Positions 5,320 to 6,278 of a DNA stretch of 6,278 nucleotides are shown in pieces. Every line of letters begins with the position of its first letter. The stretch's first letter is position 1. Source of the stretch: Nanobdellota archaeon (lineage in GTDB: Archaea; Nanobdellota; Nanobdellia; Pacearchaeales; GW2011-AR1); NCBI GenBank assembly GCA_018821425.1, contig JAHJMH010000018.1, positions 1 to 6,278 of the forward strand. Reading direction: 5' to 3'. The position numbers were made by a program, and so were the translations under genes. The notes under the pieces were generated by a model, which worked only from the letters and a program-made list of their open reading frames with translations, was not told the origin of the DNA and did no database searches.

Positions 5320-6278
5320 ATGGTGTTTAGTGTTGATGAAAAGATTGAATTGGTGAAGAGAAATTTACAAGAGGTAATCTCTGAAGAAGAGTTGGAAACT
5401 TTACTTAAAAAAAAGAAAAGCCCTTCGTTGTATTGGGGAACTATGCCTACTGGTAGCGTTTCTTTTGCGTATTTCTTTCCCATGCTAAAACTGGCTGATT
5501 TCCTTAAGGCAGGTTTTAAGGTAAAAATACTCTTGGCAGATTTGCATGCTGCTTTAGATGGAGTTCCTTGGGATCTCCTTGAAAAGAGATATAAGTATTA
5601 TGAAAGAGCGATAACCTTAATCTTAAAGAGTTTAGATGTTGATTTGAAAAATCTCGAGTTTGTTAAGGGGAGCGCGATTCAGATGAACGAAAAATATTTT
5701 AATGATGTTTTGAAACTTAGCACCTTAACTTCAATAAGCAATGCAAAACATTCTGCATCCGAGGCTGTTAAGACCGCTCAAGGGGATGTTAAGCTTTCGG
5801 GATTAATTTATCCCCTTATGCAGGCACTTGACGAAGAGTACCTTGGCGTTGACGCCCAATTCGCAGGACTTGACCAAAGGAAAATTCTTGTCTTTGCGAG
5901 AGAGTTTTTACCAAAGATAGGATATAAACCCCGAGTTGAATTAATGGTTCCTATGATTCGTGGGCTTGTGGGAAAACAAATGAGTTCAAGTGTTGAATCT
6001 TCGAAGATTGATTTACTTAATGATGAAAAAACTGTTATCAAGAAAATAAATGCTGCAGATTTTGCTGAAGGCAATCCAGAAAACGGATTAATGGATATTG
6101 TGAAATATCTTATTTTGGTCATCAAAGGAGATAAGGGTGAAAAATTACTAATTGAGAGATCTGAGAAATATGGGGGAAATCTATCTTATGGAAGTTATGA
6201 AGAACTTGAAAGAGATGTTTTAGCAAAAAAGATTCACCCGTTAGATTTGAAGAATGCCGTTGCGAAAGAAATTAATCT
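5320..6278 (+). CDS. tyrS: Tyrosyl-tRNA synthetase, archaeal/eukaryotic type (3' end outside window)
   Basis: Charges tRNA-Tyr with tyrosine in the cytoplasm using ATP. The 319 visible residues cover nearly all of a class I catalytic core and the start of the C-terminal helical region (HPLDLKNAVAKEI). Roughly the final 15-25 residues of a minimal enzyme are missing. The sequence follows human cytosolic TyrRS closely: YWGTMPTG (38-45), ILLADLHAALD, LSGLIYPLMQALDEEYLGVDAQF and LDQRKI. The tyrosine-binding residues are retained (Y38, Y164, Q168, D171, Q186). Both ATP signatures are unusual. The HIGH-type motif is SFAY at 48-51, with Ser where the human HVAY motif has His. The KMSSS loop is QMSSS at 220-224, with Lys shifted one place upstream (GKQMSSS). 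ATG 5320 is chosen because a TATA box lies 25 bases upstream and an in-frame TAA at 5296-5298 limits extension. Identity is very secure; full activity is expected but should not be taken for granted. Confidence 0.95.
   Translation, partial: MVFSVDEKIELVKRNLQEVISEEELETLLKKKKSPSLYWGTMPTGSVSFAYFFPMLKLADFLKAGFKVKILLADLHAALDGVPWDLLEKRYKYYERAITLILKSLDVDLKNLEFVKGSAIQMNEKYFNDVLKLSTLTSISNAKHSASEAVKTAQGDVKLSGLIYPLMQALDEEYLGVDAQFAGLDQRKILVFAREFLPKIGYKPRVELMVPMIRGLVGKQMSSSVESSKIDLLNDEKTVIKKINAADFAEGNPENGLMDIVKYLILVIKGDKGEKLLIERSEKYGGNLSYGSYEELERDVLAKKIHPLDLKNAVAKEIN

Noticed and set aside
5808..6125. 105-codon open frame on the minus strand
   Set aside because: It is antisense to the strongly conserved synthetase core.

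Overview
The window looks like a low-GC archaeal genome fragment, most likely from a DPANN lineage of the Pacearchaeota/Woesearchaeota kind. The lineage is an inference from four things. The tyrosyl-tRNA synthetase is of the archaeal/eukaryotic type. TATA boxes, some with a BRE-like purine-rich element upstream, sit about 25 bases before start codons that lack Shine-Dalgarno sequences, which is the leaderless archaeal pattern. A secreted cysteine-rich protein has a domain order I associate with uncharacterised DPANN families. Finally, its C-terminus carries an ITGNAF motif.

Layout: four genes run leftwards in the left half. Read in their own direction from the centre of the window they are a GT-B glycosyltransferase (3295 to 2012), a five-helix membrane protein of the MscS 'conserved TM helix' type (1987 to 1409), a GT-A family 2 glycosyltransferase (1357 to 596) and, after a 151-base gap with its own promoter, an unrecognised helical protein that leaves the window (444 to 1). 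A 198-base divergent promoter region (3296-3493) separates them from two rightward genes. These are a 587-residue exported, 22-cysteine protein (3494-5257) and an almost complete tyrosyl-tRNA synthetase (5320-6278) that leaves the window on the right.

How they may work together: the two glycosyltransferases and the membrane protein are close enough to be one transcription unit (gaps of 24 and 51 bases). They probably build or attach a cell-surface glycan or glycolipid. The divergently transcribed secreted protein, with its Pro/Thr-rich tail, would be a plausible surface component and possible acceptor, but only proximity supports that link. The synthetase is a housekeeping gene with its own promoter.

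Points most worth a second look are the cysteine-repeat exported protein with its possible C-terminal sorting motif, the synthetase in which both class I signatures are altered (SFAY for the HIGH-type motif and QMSSS for KMSSS), and the palindromes placed just upstream of or over the TATA boxes. I found no tRNA, rRNA, CRISPR array, insertion sequence or clear mobile element.
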